NCBI GenBank assembly: GCA_016709335.1
Contig: JADJNC010000004.1
Location: forward strand, 1 to 64,000
Reading direction: 5' to 3'
From: Candidatus Propionivibrio dominans
Lineage (GTDB): Bacteria > Pseudomonadota > Gammaproteobacteria > Burkholderiales > Rhodocyclaceae
DNA length: 64,000 nucleotides
The translations under genes were made by a program, and so were the position numbers. Shown one piece after another: positions 43,523 to 52,853 of this stretch; position 1 is the stretch's first letter; each line of letters opens with the position of its first letter. The notes under the pieces are model-generated. The model did not search any database and was not told the origin of the DNA. It saw only the letters and a program-made list of their open reading frames with translations.

Positions 43523-43689
43523 CACCCGTAGCAAACCTTCCGCCAGAAGAACTGGCCCGTCGCAGTGCAGCCAATCGGCGCGTGGGATTGATTCTCGCCG
43601 CCGTTGCCCTGGCCATTTTTCTCCTGACCATGTTTTTTAAGAAACTGAACGATGTCCGTATCCGTCAATACTTCGATGCCCGTGCGTAG
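43519..43689 (+). CDS. Cytochrome oxidase small assembly protein
   Basis: This is a 56-residue protein, easily missed. It begins MTPVANLPPEELARRSAANR, has one membrane helix (GLILAAVALAIFLLTMFF) and ends KKLNDVRIRQYFDARA. It matches the small one-helix proteins that precede ctaG in many betaproteobacteria. Its ATG overlaps the previous stop (ATGA) and its 3' end overlaps the start of ctaG by 38 bases, so translation is tightly coupled. Confidence 0.75.
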   Translation: MTPVANLPPEELARRSAANRRVGLILAAVALAIFLLTMFFKKLNDVRIRQYFDARA

Positions 43690-44263
43690 CCATCGGCAGT
43701 TGCTGATCAAGCTGCTTGCTGTCATCGCCCTTGCTTTCGCTTTCGGATTTGCCCTGGTGCCTCTCTACGATGTATTTTGCCAGGTGACCGGTCTCAATGG
43801 CAAAACCGGTGCAAAACCCGGAACTCTTGGCCTTGCAGGCATCAGCAAACCGGTCACGGCGCCGCCTTCGAGCATCGATAGAAGCCGCACTGTGACGGTC
43901 GAATTCATGGGCACCGTAATGCCCGGTCTGCCCTGGGAAATGACGCCCCTGACGTCGAGCCTTGACCTGCATCCTGGCGAACTGCAGCAGGCCATGTTTC
44001 GCGTGCGTAACCTTTCAGACAAAACAATCGTCGGGCAGGCCATCCCCAGCGTTTCCCCGGGACTGGCTGCACAACACTTTGAGAAACTTGACTGTTTCTG
44101 CTTTGCGCAACAAACACTGGCCCCCGGTGAAACGAAGGACATGCCGCTGACCTTCATTGTCAAGCCAGAACTGGACAAGGATATCCGTACGATTACCCTG
44201 GCCTATGCATTCTTCATTGTAACCGACACCAATCCGGCAGCGAAAAATCTGGCATCACGCTGA
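43652..44263 (+). CDS. ctaG: Cytochrome c oxidase assembly protein CtaG (Cox11)
   Basis: This 203-residue copper chaperone inserts CuB into subunit I. It has one N-terminal membrane helix (LLAVIALAFAFGFALVPLYD), the conserved YDVFCQVTGLNGKTG, and a periplasmic immunoglobulin-like domain with the copper-binding FEKLDCFCFAQQTLAPGET. The late block DIRTITLAYAFF is typical. Cox11 copper ligands (CFCF) are intact. Confidence 0.95.
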   Translation: MSVSVNTSMPVRSHRQLLIKLLAVIALAFAFGFALVPLYDVFCQVTGLNGKTGAKPGTLGLAGISKPVTAPPSSIDRSRTVTVEFMGTVMPGLPWEMTPLTSSLDLHPGELQQAMFRVRNLSDKTIVGQAIPSVSPGLAAQHFEKLDCFCFAQQTLAPGETKDMPLTFIVKPELDKDIRTITLAYAFFIVTDTNPAAKNLASR

Positions 44264-44410
44264 TTGAAGTCATTGGAGAATGCTGATGGATACGCGCCGA
44301 CAGAAGAGGTATTTGAGTAAGCGTCGACACTTCTTTGCCGAGAGCACGGTTTGATGCTGTCGCGGAGTCAACCGGGCGGTATCCGGATTCCTGCTTGTTC
44401 TTTACCGGCC

Positions 44411-44602
44411 CTAGCCGGTGATCAGTCCGAAGCGATAACCAAGCATCAGCAGTACGAAGAGCGCGATCGAAAGACTGATGCGCAAGGTCAGCGCTTTCAC
44501 TGTACGGTCTCCAGTACCCTGATCCCGGTAGAGAAAGAAAAGTCCGGAAAACAGGCTGCCAATCACGCCAAGCAACATGATCAGGATGATGAGCTTGAAC
44601 AT
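44411..44602 (-). CDS. DUF2909-family twin-transmembrane protein
   Basis: This is a 63-residue protein with two helices (FKLIILIMLLGVIGSLFSGL and LRISLSIALFVLLMLGYRFG) and a short loop (RDQGTGDRTVKALT). It matches the small DUF2909 family found in betaproteobacterial oxidase clusters. It is the only minus-strand gene inside the operon. Its ATG (44602-44600) shares a CATG with the SURF1 start on the other strand. GGAG lies seven bases upstream. The function is unknown. Confidence 0.8.
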   Translation of the reverse strand: MFKLIILIMLLGVIGSLFSGLFFLYRDQGTGDRTVKALTLRISLSIALFVLLMLGYRFGLITG

Positions 44603-45410
44603 GGCCGACTCCAGTAAAGTGAACGCCAATTATGCGCGCACCAGCGAGGTGGCGGCAACACCTGCTGCGCAGGAAGAAGCGCCAGAGAAGTCTGCACGTC
44701 ATTTCAGGCCACGACTGTTGCCGACACTGGCGGCCCTCCTGCTCTTGCCTGTCTTCATTTCTGCCGGACAGTGGCAATGGAACAAGGCCACCATCAAGGG
44801 CAACCTGCAAAAGGATCTCGACGCACGTGGTGCCGAACCGACAATACAGATACCAACCACGCTGGTCGACCCGCAATCGCTGCTTTTCCGCAAGATCGTC
44901 GCCCGGGGTCACTATGAAGCTCAGTACCAGATATTGATCGACAATCGCATACATCGCGAGCAGGCCGGCTATCACGTCATCACTCCGCTCAGACTCGAAG
45001 GCAGTGATGTTCGCTTGCTTGTCAATCGCGGCTGGGTACCGGCGCTTGCCGAGCATCATCTGGTTCCGCAGATCGCAACACCCACCGGGACCGTCGAAGT
45101 TACAGGCACGGCTATCGTTCCCACTACACGTTTCATAACCCTCGGAGCAGACGACGTCAGCCGTAAAACCGAATGGCAGAACGTCTGGCAAAACCTCGAT
45201 CTGGGACGCTTTGGCAAGGCCGTCGACTTTCCGCTACAACCAATTGTCATTGAACTCGACGCCACCAGTACGGCGGGTGGGTTCGTGCGGGAATGGCGTC
45301 GTCCCGACGAACGGCTGGAAACTCATCTCGGCTATGCCCTCCAGTGGTGGAGCTTTGCCGCAACCACCGTCGTACTCTGGCTGGTTGTTAACTTCCGCCG
45401 CAGATCCTGA
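44601..45410 (+). CDS. SURF1-family cytochrome oxidase assembly protein
   Basis: This is a 269-residue inner-membrane protein that helps place heme a. It has two membrane helices at the ends (LLPTLAALLLLPVFISAGQW and SFAATTVVLWLVVNFRRR) and a periplasmic domain with the family blocks GQWQWNKATIKGNLQ, GYHVITPLRLEGSDVRLLVN, RGWVPAL and the C-terminal HLGYALQWWSFA. The start at 44601 is chosen so that it abuts the divergent DUF2909 gene; an ATG at 44577 is possible and neither has a strong ribosome site. Confidence 0.9.
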   Translation: MADSSKVNANYARTSEVAATPAAQEEAPEKSARHFRPRLLPTLAALLLLPVFISAGQWQWNKATIKGNLQKDLDARGAEPTIQIPTTLVDPQSLLFRKIVARGHYEAQYQILIDNRIHREQAGYHVITPLRLEGSDVRLLVNRGWVPALAEHHLVPQIATPTGTVEVTGTAIVPTTRFITLGADDVSRKTEWQNVWQNLDLGRFGKAVDFPLQPIVIELDATSTAGGFVREWRRPDERLETHLGYALQWWSFAATTVVLWLVVNFRRRS

Positions 45411-45436
45411 TTTTCAAACTGCACCAGACTCCATCC

Positions 45437-46042
45437 ATGACTACGGCCATAACACCCCCCAATTCTTCACGCCGGACCCTGCTGTTGCTGGCTGCCTTGT
45501 TTATTCTGCCCTTCGTGATCGGTTCCGGACTTTTCTGGCTGGACTGGCGCCCTGGAAAATTCGGCAATCACGGGGAACTTCTGCAGCCGCCCCGCGTATT
45601 ACCGGCAAGCGGCCTCTACCATGCCGACGGTCGCCCCCTTCCGACCCCGGAATTGCTCGGCAAATGGCTGCTCGTCCTGCCTGTCAAAGGATCATGCAAC
45701 ACCACTTGTCGGAGCAACCTGCAAGGCATGCTTCAAGTCCACGTCGCGCTTAACAAGGAGCAAAACCGCTTGCAGCGTGTCATTATTGTCAGCGATGTTT
45801 CAGATTCTGCGAACGATCCGCCGATGCTGGAGTTGCAGCGTCTGTTTCCGGGTCTCCTGGTTGCGGCTGTGCAAGCCGGTGTCGCAGCAGAGGCCTGGCA
45901 TGGCGCTCTGAATGGCCGAGGCCAGGATGTTTTCATCGTCGACCCGCTCGGAAACGTCATGATGCGCTATGCCGACCCGGCAGACATGCGAGGCGTACTC
46001 AAGGATCTTGAACGTCTGTTAAAATATTCATGGATCCGCTGA
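45437..46042 (+). CDS. Oxidase-operon membrane-anchored SCO-like thioredoxin-fold protein
   Basis: This is a 201-residue protein with one N-terminal membrane helix (LLLLAALFILPFVIGSGLFW). Its periplasmic domain reads LLGKWLLVLPVKGSCNTTCR, NRLQRVIIVSDVSDSAN and FIVDPLGNVMMRYADPAD. The Cys-x3-Cys (CNTTC) takes the place of the CPxxC of SCO proteins, and the FIVDPLGN block matches the SCO fold, though the SCO His is not evident. Similar genes lie between SURF1 and ctaA in beta clusters. A role in copper or redox assembly is inferred. Confidence 0.78.
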   Translation: MTTAITPPNSSRRTLLLLAALFILPFVIGSGLFWLDWRPGKFGNHGELLQPPRVLPASGLYHADGRPLPTPELLGKWLLVLPVKGSCNTTCRSNLQGMLQVHVALNKEQNRLQRVIIVSDVSDSANDPPMLELQRLFPGLLVAAVQAGVAAEAWHGALNGRGQDVFIVDPLGNVMMRYADPADMRGVLKDLERLLKYSWIR

Positions 46043-46060
46043 CACTTTAGGAGGTGTTGA

Positions 46061-46963
46061 ATGCCGGCAACTTTAAGAGATCAGGCCAACACCCCGCGTC
46101 CGCTCGGGCAACGCCTCGCTGACTTCTTCGAACTGTGCAAACCGCGCGTTAACAGCCTGATCGTGTTCACCGCGATGATCGGCATGTTCCTCTCATCGCC
46201 TGACTTTCCACCGCTCGGCCTGTTCCTCGCCGCATCAGCAGGAATTGCTCTGGTTGCCGGTGCAGCGGCGGCAATCAACTGCCTTGTTGAACGAACGGTC
46301 GATGCGCGCATGATGCGCACCCGTGCCCGGCCAACCGCACGCGGGAAAGTCTCGGCAACCGAAACCTTGACATTGGCTTCCCTGGTCGGTGGTAGCGGAT
46401 TATGGCTGCTCTACGCTTGGGTCAATCCCCTGACCATGTGGCTGACGCTCGCCACCTTTCTTGGCTACGCGGTGATCTATACACTCTTGCTCAAACCGGC
46501 AACGCCGATGAACATCGTGATCGGCGGCGCCTCAGGCGCCATGCCCCCGTTGCTTGGCTGGGCTGCCATGACCGGTAATGTCGGCCCGGAAGCGCTGGTA
46601 CTCTTTCTGATCATCTTTATCTGGACACCGCCGCACTTCTGGGCACTGGCCTGCTACCGGCGCGAGGACTACGCCAAGGCTGGCTTGCCGATGCTGCCGG
46701 TCACGCACGGAATCAAGCTCACCTGCCTGCACAGCCTGCTCTACGTCGTCATGCTTACCGGTGCCACGGTGCTGCCCTACACCCTCGGCATGAGCGGGCC
46801 CTGGTACCTTGCTGTGGTGCTGGTGCTCGATGCGATCTTTCTCGCCTATACCATCGCGCTGTGGCGCAACTACAGCGACGGACTGGCCCGACGCACTTTT
46901 CGCTGGTCGATCATTTACCTGACGCTGCTCTTTGCGGCGCTGCTGGCCGACCATTTCATCTGA
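46061..46963 (+). CDS. ctaB: Protoheme IX farnesyltransferase (heme O synthase) CtaB/CyoE
   Basis: This 300-residue UbiA-family membrane enzyme adds a farnesyl group to heme b to make heme O. Landmarks are [20 protein letters not shown], the polar substrate loop [20 protein letters not shown], and the second active loop [20 protein letters not shown]. About eight to nine membrane helices are expected. An AGGAGG lies seven bases before the ATG. It precedes the heme A synthase gene, which completes the pathway. Confidence 0.96.
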   Translation: MPATLRDQANTPRPLGQRLADFFELCKPRVNSLIVFTAMIGMFLSSPDFPPLGLFLAASAGIALVAGAAAAINCLVERTVDARMMRTRARPTARGKVSATETLTLASLVGGSGLWLLYAWVNPLTMWLTLATFLGYAVIYTLLLKPATPMNIVIGGASGAMPPLLGWAAMTGNVGPEALVLFLIIFIWTPPHFWALACYRREDYAKAGLPMLPVTHGIKLTCLHSLLYVVMLTGATVLPYTLGMSGPWYLAVVLVLDAIFLAYTIALWRNYSDGLARRTFRWSIIYLTLLFAALLADHFI

Positions 46964-46969
46964 TTGCCG

Positions 46970-47953
46970 ATGCGCCTCTATCGCCCGCTACTCTTACTTG
47001 CCACACTGCTCGCCCTGGGCGTGATCTCGCTCGGCGCCTACGTCCGCCTTTCGGACGCCGGGCTCGGCTGCCCCGACTGGCCCGGCTGCTACGGCCACCT
47101 GATCGGCGTGCCCGATGCCGCCCACGAGCAGGCTGCCGCGTTGCAGGCCTTCCCCGGCAAGCCGGTCGAGGAACACAAGGCTTGGAAGGAGATGGTGCAT
47201 CGCTACTTTGCCGGAATCCTCGGCCTGCTTATCGTCTGCATCGCGGTGCTGGCGTGGCGTCACCGCCGTTCTCTGCGCCAGTCGCCATGGCTGCCGACGT
47301 TGCTGGTCGGCGTTGTCGGCATGCAGGCATTGCTTGGCATGTGGACCGTCACCCTGCTGCTCAAGCCGGTGATCGTAAGCGCCCACCTGCTCGGCGGCAT
47401 GACGACGCTGGCCCTGCTCGTCTGGCTTCTGCTGCGCCAGCGGCAACACGGTCCACTCTCGCCAGCAGGCGGACTTCGACTGCCCGCTGCGCTCGCGCTG
47501 CTCGCGCTAACCGTACAGATTGCACTCGGCGGCTGGGTAAGCAGTAACTACGCCGCACTGGCCTGCAGCGATTTTCCGACCTGCCTCGGGGTCTGGTTAC
47601 CCGAGATGGACTTTGCACAGGCTTTCCACATGCACCGCGAACTCGGGCAGAGCGCTGATGGCGCGTTGCTTTCGAACGCCGCGCTGACAGCGATCCACTG
47701 GTCACACCGGGTTGGTGCGCTGATCGTGGCGCTGATCGTCAGCCTGCTGGCTTTCATGATGTCAAGCCGGCCTGACTGGCGCACGTGGGGGCTGTTGCTC
47801 GGCGCCTTGCTGCTGGTACAGATCGGGCTGGGCATCGCCAACATCCTGCTGTCGTTACCGCTACCGGTCGCCGTCGCCCATAACCTCGTCGCCGCCCTCC
47901 TGCTCACTGTTACGCTGGCACTTAACTTCAGGCTTTGGCAAAAAACACGTTAG
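46970..47953 (+). CDS. ctaA: Heme A synthase CtaA
   Basis: This is a 327-residue membrane enzyme that oxidises heme O to heme A. Two four-helix bundles are seen. The first has LGAYVRLSDAGLGCPDWPGC and EMVHRYFAGILGLL, the second has ALGGWVSSNYAALACSDFPT, AIHWSHRVGALIVALIV and PVAVAHNLVAALL. The heme-ligand His residues and the Cys pair CPDWPGC are present. The start is ATG 46970; the nearby TTG six bases upstream is also possible. Its stop overlaps the stop of the convergent mpl gene. Confidence 0.93.
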   Translation: MRLYRPLLLLATLLALGVISLGAYVRLSDAGLGCPDWPGCYGHLIGVPDAAHEQAAALQAFPGKPVEEHKAWKEMVHRYFAGILGLLIVCIAVLAWRHRRSLRQSPWLPTLLVGVVGMQALLGMWTVTLLLKPVIVSAHLLGGMTTLALLVWLLLRQRQHGPLSPAGGLRLPAALALLALTVQIALGGWVSSNYAALACSDFPTCLGVWLPEMDFAQAFHMHRELGQSADGALLSNAALTAIHWSHRVGALIVALIVSLLAFMMSSRPDWRTWGLLLGALLLVQIGLGIANILLSLPLPVAVAHNLVAALLLTVTLALNFRLWQKTR

Positions 47954-49334
47954 GCGGCGAGCGCAGCCAGCAGCTTGCCGTGGATGCCGCCAAAACCACC
48001 ATTGCTCATCACCAGCACCTGGTCGCCCGGTTGTGCGGCAACGACGATACGTTCGACGAGGTCATGCAGATTGTCGGCGACCACCGCCTTCTCGCCCAGC
48101 GGCGCCAGTGCCTCGGCGGCGTCCCAGCCAAGGTTGGCAGAATAGCAGAACACCTGATCGGCCTCGGCAAGACTGGCCGGCAACTGCGCCTTCATCACCC
48201 CGAGCTTCATGGTATTCGAGCGCGGCTCAAGGACAGCCAGAATACGCGGGGGTCGCAATGCGCTGCCCGCTTCCCCTGAATCGATCTTGCGCCTCAGTCC
48301 GGCCACGGTTGTGGCAATCGCCGTCGGATGGTGAGCAAAATCGTCGTAAACGCTGATGCCACGAACCGTTCCGCGCAACTCCATCCGGCGTTTTACGTTC
48401 TCGAAGCGCGATAGCGCCAGCAACCCCTTGTCCAGCGGAACACCGACGTGCCGCGCAGCAAGCAGCGCCGCTACGGCGTTGGCACGGTTGTGCTCACCGT
48501 TCAAGGCCCAGTGTGTTTCGCCGATTTTTTCTTCGCCGCGCATCAGGCGCAGTGAACCGTCGGCATCGTCGCCTTTGATACGCCATCCGCTGGACTCGTT
48601 AAAGCGCTCGACGGGAGTCCAGCAGGCACGTGCGAGCACACGCTCGAGACTGGCTTCCGCGGCGTTGCTGACAAGCAGGCCATTTCTCGGCAAAGTACGT
48701 ACAAAATGGTGGAATTGCGTCTCGATAGCTGCCAGATCGACGAAGATGTCGGCATGATCGAACTCCAGATTATTCAGGATCGCGGTTCGTGGACGGTAAT
48801 GAATGAATTTTGAGCGCTTGTCACAAAAGGCCGTGTCGTATTCGTCTGCTTCGATGACGAAGAAAGGTGAATCGCTGATTTCTCCTGACAATCGAGCCGA
48901 TACGCCGAAATTCATCGGCACTCCGCCAATCAGAAACCCTGGACTCAAGCCCGCATCCTGAAGAATCCAGGCCAGCATCGAGGAAGTTGTTGTTTTTCCA
49001 TGCGTACCGGCGACCGCCAACACCCAGCGCCCCTGCAAGACATGGTCAGCCAGCCACTGCGGGCCGGAAATATAAGGCAATCCGCGATCGAGTATCTCTT
49101 CAAGCAACGGATTGCCGCGTGAAATGGCATTCCCCACCACATAACTATCCGGCTTCAAGGCCATCTGCTCGACACCATAGCCTTCAACAAGGTCAATACC
49201 CGCCGCTTCAAGTTGCGTGCTCATCGGCGGATAGACGCCGGTGTCGCACCCGTGACGCGATGCCCTGCGGCGCGAGCCAACTAGGCAATGCCGCCCATGA
49301 AAGTGCCACAGATCCCGAGAATATGAATATGCAT
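47950..49334 (-). pseudogene. mpl: Murein tripeptide ligase Mpl, N-terminus broken by a stop and a frameshift
   Basis: This is the UDP-N-acetylmuramate:L-alanyl-gamma-D-glutamyl-meso-diaminopimelate ligase used in peptidoglycan recycling. From ATG 49334 it starts MHIHILGICGTFMGGIA, then meets an in-frame TAG (49283-49281) and shifts frame after LARAAGHRVTG, where one base is missing near 49248. From CDTGVYPPMSTQLEAAGIDL on, the protein is whole: ATP-binding AGTHGKTTTSSMLAWIL, FFVIEADEYDTAF, ALNGEHNRANAVAALLAARH and VYDDFAHHPTAIATTVAGLR. The catalytic parts are intact, and the two lesions lie within 40 bases, so either a local sequence-quality problem or early inactivation is likely. Confidence 0.85.
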
Positions 49335-49488
49335 ACAAAAAATCCAAGTTAGAATTGGCTGGTCGAAAAACGAGTGCTCTTGCACACACCGGGAGAATTG
49401 TATCCTTGCTGCCCGTTGGAAATGTGGCTAATAGCCGGCACAAGCAAGCTTCGGATAGTTAAACCCCAGGATTAAAACGTCCCGCCCA

Positions 49489-50097
49489 ATGACCCGCACC
49501 AACGACAACCCGAACCACGCCCTGCAGCGTACTCTCATTGCCAGTGCGGCGGCCCGTCTGATCGCCGAGGATGGCATCAGCGATTACGCGCTGGCCAAGC
49601 GCAAGGCGGCACAACACCTCGGATTTCCGGATAATATTCAATTTCCTGAGAACGCCGAGGTAGAAGCCGAGTTGCGCCTCTATCAGCGCCTGTTCCAGGA
49701 CGGCGAACAACGCCAACGAGTCACCTGTCTTCGGCAGAAGGCCAGCGAGATAATGACCAGATTACTTGAATTTAACCCCTATCTCACCGGTTCAGTACTT
49801 GATGGAACGGCCGCGCGCTACGCTGAAATAGATATCCAGTTGTTCACTGACAGCGCCAAGGATGTTGAAATATTTCTGCTTAACCAACACATCGATTACG
49901 AGCACAGCACACCGCGAACTGTACGGGCAGAGGCCGTATTGACTATCCACGAGGAGGATACCGTCACCAATCTGATCATTTACCCCGCGCAAGAAGAACG
50001 GGTCGCCTTCAAGACGCGGGACGGCAGGAATCGGCAGCGCGCCCGCCTTGACGCCGTTAACAAACTTTTGATTGCCGGCCGCACGGACTCCCGATGA
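49489..50097 (+). CDS. Nucleotidyltransferase-like protein, upstream of tlpA
   Basis: This is a 202-residue soluble protein. The N-terminal half is helical (RTLIASAAARLIAEDGISDY, ALAKRKAAQHLGFP), and the C-terminal half resembles a minimal nucleotidyltransferase fold (FNPYLTGSVLDGTAARYAEI, then DIQLFTDSAKDVEIFLLNQH). The GS-x(n)-D-x-D pattern of active enzymes is represented by TGSVLDGTA with EIDIQL, so catalysis is possible. Such genes are often misnamed UDP-N-acetylmuramate-alanine ligase in betaproteobacteria. Its stop overlaps the start of tlpA by four bases. Confidence 0.65.
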   Translation: MTRTNDNPNHALQRTLIASAAARLIAEDGISDYALAKRKAAQHLGFPDNIQFPENAEVEAELRLYQRLFQDGEQRQRVTCLRQKASEIMTRLLEFNPYLTGSVLDGTAARYAEIDIQLFTDSAKDVEIFLLNQHIDYEHSTPRTVRAEAVLTIHEEDTVTNLIIYPAQEERVAFKTRDGRNRQRARLDAVNKLLIAGRTDSR

Positions 50098-50681
50098 GAA
50101 ACAGCAAACTCCTTGTCGTCGGCCTGGTCGGCGCAATGATTGCCCTGGCCGCCGGCGTTTATATCGGAATGGGTGCGCGGATAGAGCGAACGCCCGAACC
50201 CTCCATCTCGAACGAAGCCATCGCGCGCCTTTTCGCCACTCACCTGAACGATTCTGAGGGGAAAAAACAAACTTTCACGCAATGGCAGGGAAAAACACTG
50301 ATCGTCAACTTCTGGGCAACCTGGTGTCCGCCCTGCCGGGAAGAAATGCCGTCATTTTCGCGATTACAAAAGAAATATGCAGCAAATGGCGTTCAATTTG
50401 TCGGCATTGCGATCGATACTGCTGAGAACGTCATCAGTTTTTCAAAACACTATCCAGTGAGCTACCCGCTCCTTATTGCCGACCCGGAAGGAGCTGAATT
50501 GACCCGACACCTGGGCAATTCGCGCATGGCACTCCCATATACCGTGGTTCTCTCCAGCAACGGGAGGAGGTTTTACTCGCCCGACTGGGTCGCGTTTCCG
50601 AGCAGGAACTGGAGACCCTGCTGCAAAAAGTGTTCATCCGGTAAAAAGCAACTACAACAGTCAATTCCAATAGAGGTATGA
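50094..50681 (+). CDS. TlpA/ResA-type thiol-disulfide reductase, C-terminus frameshifted
   Basis: This is a membrane-anchored periplasmic thioredoxin. One N-terminal helix (LLVVGLVGAMIALAAGVYIG) is followed by the active-site VNFWATWCPPCREEMPSFSR and FVGIAIDTAENVISFSKHYP. The frame as given ends in a basic, Cys-rich tail unlike the family. Restoring one base in GGGAGGAGG near 50565 gives EVLLARLGRVSEQELETLLQ and a stop at 50644, the normal C-terminus. The insertion sequence starts about 20 bases after that stop. Confidence 0.82.
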   Translation: MRNSKLLVVGLVGAMIALAAGVYIGMGARIERTPEPSISNEAIARLFATHLNDSEGKKQTFTQWQGKTLIVNFWATWCPPCREEMPSFSRLQKKYAANGVQFVGIAIDTAENVISFSKHYPVSYPLLIADPEGAELTRHLGNSRMALPYTVVLSSNGRRFYSPDWVAFPSRNWRPCCKKCSSGKKQLQQSIPIEV

Positions 50682-52236
50682 GTCTGAGCGTTTGGTTTTG
50701 ACTTTCGAATTTCATATCAAACCGAGGTGGTCTGTGGAGCTTGTGGGCAAAGGGTCGCGCGGTGGGTAAGTCGCGGTTCTTTGCGACTTATCCACGGCAA
50801 GCGGCCCGGTTCGCTGGCGGGGTTTTGCCAGCGAATTGTCCACAAATCCACAGACCGGGTTTGGGGTGCTTTTTGTCAGGATGGAGTTCAAGCGGCGGTT
50901 TTGGATCGCTTGTTGATGGAAATAAAAAGTCGTTGCCGAGCCTGATTCATCTGCTCGGCGGCCTCGTTGTCCGACACGGCGGTTGCCGTTGCACGCAAGG
51001 TGTCGAGCGTGATGCCCGGGCGCAAGAACTCAGTCACTTTTGACACGCTGGCCAGTTTCTCGAAAGGCGTCATGATCAGACGCAAGGGATAGCGCTTGCG
51101 TGTCTTGCCCTTCTTGTCCGTGATGGTTTCCGCGAACAGGCAGGGACGGTGGAAATTGACGTACGGATTCAGGTGTTCGGCGCACCAGACATTGACCTCG
51201 GCGGCATGGCGCTGAGGGATATGGGCGTAGCCCAGATGCTTGCGGATCACCGCGCCGTTCTTGGTCTCGGCCAGCCCATTGTCGTTGGAATGGCGCGGCC
51301 GGGATTTGGTGAATTCGGCGGCCAGTTTGTCGAGCAACTTGGCCACCTTGCGATTGATGTACTCCGAGCCGTTGTCGGCATGAAAGCCCAGAATGCGGAA
51401 GGGGAAACCGGCCAGCAGGGCTTCGATGACCGGCAGCAGGTAGGCTTCGCTGATTTTCTCGCAGGTGGCGATCAGTTCCCATTGGGTGACGCAATCGACG
51501 GCGTTGATGTGATAGACGCCCTTGATGCCGTCCTGGTCGCCCTGATGCACGCTGTCGATGCGGATGAAACCCGGTCGCCCGTCGGGTGCCGGGGCACGGC
51601 GTTCGCCGATGGGGATGCCGGTGGCTCGGGTCTTGGTGAATACGCGTCGGCGCTCGATGTAGCCTCGGCGCTGACGCAGGTTGTACAGGTGGCCGACCGA
51701 GATCGTGGACAGCCGTGCATAGCGGGTATCGCCATAGACGGTCAGTGCCCGAGCCATGAGATAACGGGTTGCCGGTCCGGACAGGGTGTTGTGCAGGCTG
51801 TCGGTTTCGGCCAGCAGGGCGACGTCGGCTTCGGTAAAGCGGCGTACAAAGCCGTGCTTTGGAGCGCGATAGGCTTTGGCCAGCTTGCCGACACGCCGGT
51901 ACCCTGCGACCAGTCGCGTCAGTTGCTGCCGGGAGTAGCCTGTCGTTCGCTCCAGGTAGCGCAAAACCAGTCCCTTGTCCGCTCGCCCAAGCCAGCCATA
52001 GCCAAATCGCTTGAGCACCGCTTCGATGTGACGGTAGCGTTCGTCGTCCTGTCCGCATCCTTGAAATTCGACCTCCGAAGTCGCCGCTAGAAATCCACGT
52101 AACTGGTCCAGCGTTACCAGCTTCTTCTCGTTCATGTCGATCACCATACCCCGAATGATCGATCCTTTTACCCTCGCTCAGACTCATTCCTCGTTGGAAA
52201 CACGACCCACGGTTCAGACTCATACCATGTTGGAAA
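50664..52236. mobile_element. Insertion sequence with related ends and a DDE transposase
   Basis: A 13-bp sequence GGTATGAGTCTGA (50675-50687) is repeated in exact inverted form as TCAGACTCATACC at 52214-52226. Just outside each, TTCCAA (left) and TTGGAA (right) extend the inverted similarity, giving the outer limits quoted. Inside the right end a second end-like copy occurs at about 52184-52207 (CTCAGACTCATTCCTCGTTG). The transposase gene fills most of the element. Near the left end, TAAGTCGCGG and TGCGACTTA form a hairpin at about 50767-50790. I see no clear target duplication. It sits between tlpA and aroQ. Confidence 0.75.
50888..52147 (-). CDS. Integrase-core (rve/DDE) transposase
   Basis: This 419-residue transposase has an N-terminal helix-turn-helix ([20 protein letters not shown]) and a retroviral-integrase-like catalytic core. 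The DDE triad is represented by [32 protein letters not shown] and the downstream [20 protein letters not shown]. The C-terminal part ([35 protein letters not shown]) is typical of IS-encoded integrase-catalytic-domain proteins. The frame is intact, so the element may be active. The start is ATG 52147, with a second ATG at 52135. Exact IS family not determined (IS481-like). Confidence 0.88.
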   Translation of the reverse strand: MVIDMNEKKLVTLDQLRGFLAATSEVEFQGCGQDDERYRHIEAVLKRFGYGWLGRADKGLVLRYLERTTGYSRQQLTRLVAGYRRVGKLAKAYRAPKHGFVRRFTEADVALLAETDSLHNTLSGPATRYLMARALTVYGDTRYARLSTISVGHLYNLRQRRGYIERRRVFTKTRATGIPIGERRAPAPDGRPGFIRIDSVHQGDQDGIKGVYHINAVDCVTQWELIATCEKISEAYLLPVIEALLAGFPFRILGFHADNGSEYINRKVAKLLDKLAAEFTKSRPRHSNDNGLAETKNGAVIRKHLGYAHIPQRHAAEVNVWCAEHLNPYVNFHRPCLFAETITDKKGKTRKRYPLRLIMTPFEKLASVSKVTEFLRPGITLDTLRATATAVSDNEAAEQMNQARQRLFISINKRSKTAA

Positions 52237-52283
52237 AGACTACAACTGGACAACATGCGTTGATATGCGGCAAACTTGCAGGC

Positions 52284-52775
52284 ATGAAGAAGAAAAAAGC
52301 CACATCGTCAAGCGAAAAAAATCCCGCAAACCCACCCAAGCTGCTTGTTTTGCATGGGCCGAACCTGAATCTGCTGGGTACGCGCGAGCCGGACTACTAC
52401 GGACTGGCGACCCTTGCCGAGATCAATCTTGCACTTGCCCGCAGTGCCGCTTCCGCCGGTGTCGAACTTGAATCGTTCCAGAGTAATCACGAGGGCGCCC
52501 TCATCGAGCGCGTTCATGCCGCTCGCGAGCAGGGTGTAAGTTACATCATCATCAATCCTGCGGCCTTCACTCACACCAGCATTGCACTGTATGACGCCAT
52601 GGCGGCCACCGGCATTCCCTTTATCGAAGTTCATCTGTCCAATGTCCATGCCCGCGAATCCTTCCGCCATCATTCGTATTTTTCCAGACTGGCGATTGGC
52701 GTCATTACAGGTCTCGGAAGCAAAGGTTATCTGCTGGCGCTGGAATACCTGCTGAGCCAAATCAGCTCGGACTGA
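52284..52775 (+). CDS. aroQ: Type II 3-dehydroquinate dehydratase AroQ
   Basis: This 163-residue shikimate-pathway enzyme dehydrates 3-dehydroquinate. Family blocks are intact: [20 protein letters not shown] with the catalytic Tyr, [56 protein letters not shown] and [14 protein letters not shown]. The start is ATG 52284 ([13 protein letters not shown]); the Lys-rich N-terminal extension is longer than usual, and the ribosome site is weak (GCAGGC). The insertion sequence ends about 50 bases upstream and may have changed its promoter. Confidence 0.94.
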   Translation: MKKKKATSSSEKNPANPPKLLVLHGPNLNLLGTREPDYYGLATLAEINLALARSAASAGVELESFQSNHEGALIERVHAAREQGVSYIIINPAAFTHTSIALYDAMAATGIPFIEVHLSNVHARESFRHHSYFSRLAIGVITGLGSKGYLLALEYLLSQISSD

Positions 52776-52853
52776 GCTTGCGGCAAACTGCCGGGCTGGT
52801 CTGCAGCCAGCATTCCCCCATTGGCTAAAACGGTTTCAAGAAGGAGAAAATTC

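Noticed and set aside
44286..44354. Tiny frame (22 codons) after ctaG with a GGAG upstream
   Set aside because: Too short and basic (MDTRRQKRYLSKRR) with no homology I know; DUF2970, which often follows ctaG, is not seen here.
51149..52090. Plus-strand frame opposite the transposase
   Set aside because: Shadow of the intact integrase-core gene.
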